Assembly (NCBI GenBank): GCA_013397695.1 | Contig: VYZI01000002.1 | Coordinates: forward strand, 5,970,863-6,034,862 | Direction: 5' to 3' | Length of the DNA stretch: 64,000 bases | DNA from: Centropus unirufus | Taxonomy: Eukaryota; Chordata; Aves; Cuculiformes; Centropidae | Translations under genes and position numbers: made by a program | The notes under the pieces: model-generated | Told to the model about the DNA's origin: nothing | Database searches by the model: none | The model's input: only the letters and a program-made list of their open reading frames with translations | In this document: positions 61,301 to 64,000 of the stretch, piece after piece | How positions within the stretch are numbered: position 1 is the stretch's first letter | How the letters are laid out: each line of letters begins with the position of its first letter

Positions 61301-62937
61301 AAACTCATTTCATTTGTGATTTAGAGGGGTGTTGCACCTTTCCCCTGAACTCCTCCTGAAAAAGAATGAATAGGCATCTCAAGGTTATGTAAAAGTGGGT
61401 GTTTCTGGTGGAAAACTACATTGTTTTTTTTAAATAATAAATGAAGAAATAAATAAAGGTTTGTTATGTCTTAAAAATACTGCAGGGAAAAGATGTTTGA
61501 ATCACAGCAAAAAGGTAGTCAGAGCTCTAGTGACTAGCAATGACAGAAAGAGTAAGCTTGTGAATTAAAAAATATGCTGCATGCACAGTGTGAGAAGTAT
61601 GAGCAGGGTGCGAAAAATGGGCTCAGCCTTTTAATCTAAAAAAAAAAAAAACCAAAAAGAAAAAGAAAAGATTTTTAAAGAACAGAAAACATTAGATAAT
61701 TAACACACTGAAGAATGCCTGGCTGCCAATCTCTCCATTTCTCTGTGTTGACAAAGGAATGCATGTGTACATATAGAAAAACGTTTATTTTTAAAGAAAG
61801 AATTTTTTCAAGGAACAAAGAGATTCAAAAGAGCTAAGATTCCCCAGACATATCAGTTTTCATGTTCTGTATCTTTGTTCCATCAGTAATCAAGTTGTAT
61901 CTGAATGTTATTGCATTTTTCTAAACCTTCAAGTTGATATTAAGCCCCAGTATTCTCAACAACATTATGGAAGTACACACAGACGCAGCAGCAAAGGCTG
62001 GTGGATGCCGAAAGCTCCTCTTAATTTAATAAGGGGTTTTAAACCAAACGCCATGCACCATTGACTATGCAGGAAAGCTATTTTTTGCTGCAAAAGTTCC
62101 CAGCTCATGAATATCCTTGTAAGCTTCTCTGTGCACAGCCTCTCTCCGTGCCCCCTTTTCCTGCTGAGAGGGTCATATGGCCACAGGAGAGCCTGACCCC
62201 CTGTTTACATTTCACTGTGCAGATTACACAGCGAAGAATAATACTACAGCTGGTTACTGCTTACAATTATTTAATTTTTTTTAAAAAAAACCCAACACTT
62301 TAAAAGCTGAATTTATATAAATCCATCTGTCTCTGTGTCTCTTTCTCCACATGCAACTTGCCATTTATTTTTTACTTGTACATTTGTTATGCTTGTTCAT
62401 TACAAAGTCAGAGCTACCTTTTGGGGTGAGGACAACGGTTGTATTTTGCTTGATGCAATGCAGAACCTTAACTTGGAAAGATCAGGAAGTAAAAAGAAGG
62501 TTGGAAAATATTATGGCCATATTTTAGATAAGTAAAGTAAGACAAGGAGAAGGTACAATCCTAAAATCATGTGGCAGTCAGTGACATAGGAAGAAATAGG
62601 CACCCATACTGGAGACTGAGCCAACAATTTTACCTTGAATTTTGAGAGATCTCTACCCAACTCACACGCAGGGGTGCCCCACGGAGAAGCAGGTATGAGG
62701 ATATTAAGTAAAAATGCAGCTAAGCATAATAATCCAAGCAAAAAAAAAGTGCCAAAAAGTATTGCAAACTTATAAAGTATGTCCTGGATAGATTTTGCTG
62801 AGATTAAACCTAAATTGAGCGGATTTCCAATGTGATCAGGGAACAGCACGTTAAGGGCGAGAGTTGGAGACATATCCTCAGGGGATTTATGTGGTTATAC
62901 CTCCCGATGATCCCACTACAGTTGGAAAATGAGATAC
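61301..62937. other. Intergenic DNA
   Basis: AT-rich unique DNA with A-rich tracts (61638-61670) and T/A runs near 62273-62290. The open frame 62511-62873 (minus, 120 codons) is hydrophobic but unrecognised. No gene supported. Confidence 0.5.
61638..61670. repeat. A-rich simple repeat
   Basis: Run of A residues broken by CC and single Gs. No retroposon body recognised upstream of it. Confidence 0.8.
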
Positions 62938-62990
62938 AAAGGGCTCTATTCTGCCCTCATTTACACAGCACTTAACTCTGATTTTCATGC
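62938..62990. repeat. Possible ancient amniote repeat fragment
   Basis: AAGGGCTCTATTCTGCCCTC followed by ATTTACACAGCACTTAACTCTGATT resembles the end of a widespread old amniote non-autonomous repeat with 'TTCTGCCCTCAGTTACACC' and 'AACTCTGATT' phrases. Recognition is from general familiarity; no family name is assigned. Confidence 0.35.
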
Positions 62991-64000
62991 CATTTAAACA
63001 AGAATGTCATGTACAGTGTCTTGATCATTGAAAATGATGCCAAATACATATTCTTCCCTCAAGGTTATCACATGGGACATTTACATGAGTAGAACTGGCT
63101 TTTAGAAAAGAGGTACAGGCGTTAAAATAGAGGTTGCAAGGAAATTAATCTAAATTGGCCTGTTTCTCAGATACTTAGCCAAATAACCATGCAAATCAGA
63201 CTTTCTTTAGCAGTTTCACATTAGTATTTGTCAGAGCAAACCAGTGTATATACTGGACATACTTCATGTAAATGTCAAGAATACATACGCAGCATTCAGA
63301 ATGCCATCCTTTAAGAATATTATCTAATTTGCTAATATATGCAAATCTAAAATATTGCCAATAAGGTGTCATATGGGGAATGCATCACATCTTCCATTCA
63401 TCATATGATATCATGGTAATACATCTCCTCATTCTCAGGTGTTGGAAAAGCTTAGTACTTCCCAGTTACAGAGAGTTATGTTGCCCTCTGGTTAAAAGAT
63501 GGAGAAATACATGGCAATGCTGACTTTTAAAGGACAACTACTATACAATAAAATAAATACATGGCATCTTAGTCCTTGCTTAGCTGTGCTGGTACACGTT
63601 ATGAACAGGCCTGTTTTACCTTATTCCCATTCTTTTAATACTCATCTACCTAAAATAACATGACTGGCAGCTAAAGGTTTGTAGGGGATGATATAGTTGC
63701 ATTTCAATTATTGACTTTATTATCTTTTTTTTAAACAATGTACTTAATTGAAAGTGTAGTACTAGCAGGCATGGTCCTGTTTTGGATAGGCATGTACTTT
63801 AAAAAAAACCAGCAGATTCAGTGGAGGCAGATGTTCCAGGTATGCTTGAAAATCATGAATGCAAAAGGCAAGATCAGGTCAGAAGTGTCTTCTCGGCCTT
63901 TTTTTTTTTGCAACTTTCTTGGGCTAGATCTTTATTGAATTTAGGGTCTAGGCAAAAAAAACCCAGCAAAAGAATCCAGCAAGCTCCCTGAACCAGTTTT
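62991..64000. other. Intergenic DNA to window end
   Basis: AT-rich unique sequence with T runs near 63724 and 63899 and an A run near 63954. No gene, RNA or transposon recognised; the right edge is arbitrary. Confidence 0.55.

Noticed and set aside
1..64000. Search for CRISPR arrays, operons, phage or defence-type gene clusters
   Set aside because: The window is vertebrate nuclear DNA with one split gene; no spaced direct-repeat array or compact gene cluster is present.

Overview
This 64 kb window is vertebrate nuclear DNA, almost certainly from a bird. The three clearest interspersed repeats are CR1 (chicken repeat 1) LINE 3' ends in the form typical of avian genomes. The background is AT-rich, non-coding, and carries few repeats and short microsatellites. 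The only protein-coding sequence I can support is the first coding exon of LDB2 (LIM domain-binding protein 2, CLIM1), read on the minus strand. It encodes the 44-residue N-terminus and ends in a perfect GAG|GTAAGT splice donor. The species cannot be fixed from this window.

Layout: (1) 1-45033 is LDB2 intron 1, running away from exon 1 towards lower coordinates. I found no exon 2, so the intron extends beyond the window edge. It holds two CR1 fragments (about 20.3 and 27.6 kb), a possible LINE reverse-transcriptase relic beside a tRNA-like segment (about 36.0-36.25 kb), one possible very old amniote repeat, simple repeats, and several AT-rich clusters of homeodomain-type TAATTA motifs. (2) 45034 to about 45405 is LDB2 exon 1. 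Its 5' UTR contains two small upstream ORFs, one overlapping the main start codon, plus a purine-pyrimidine alternating tract and a G-run cluster. (3) About 45406-46270 is the promoter, with TATA-like and CCAAT motifs and a CpG island. (4) 46271-64000 is intergenic upstream DNA with one CR1 fragment, two tRNA/MIR-like SINE candidates, a second possible old amniote repeat, a GC-rich block at 48.3-49.3 kb, and a homeodomain-motif cluster near 61 kb.

How it fits together: LDB2 is a LIM-domain cofactor that dimerises and bridges LIM-homeodomain and LMO-containing complexes. The window is therefore one control locus: a CpG-island promoter, a short first coding exon, and long flanking and intronic DNA of the kind that usually holds distal enhancers. 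The homeodomain-motif clusters are candidate enhancers, possibly bound by the complexes LDB2 itself serves, but that is inference. I see no bacterial-type gene clusters, CRISPR arrays, intact mobile elements or undescribed multi-gene system. All other open reading frames look like chance openings.
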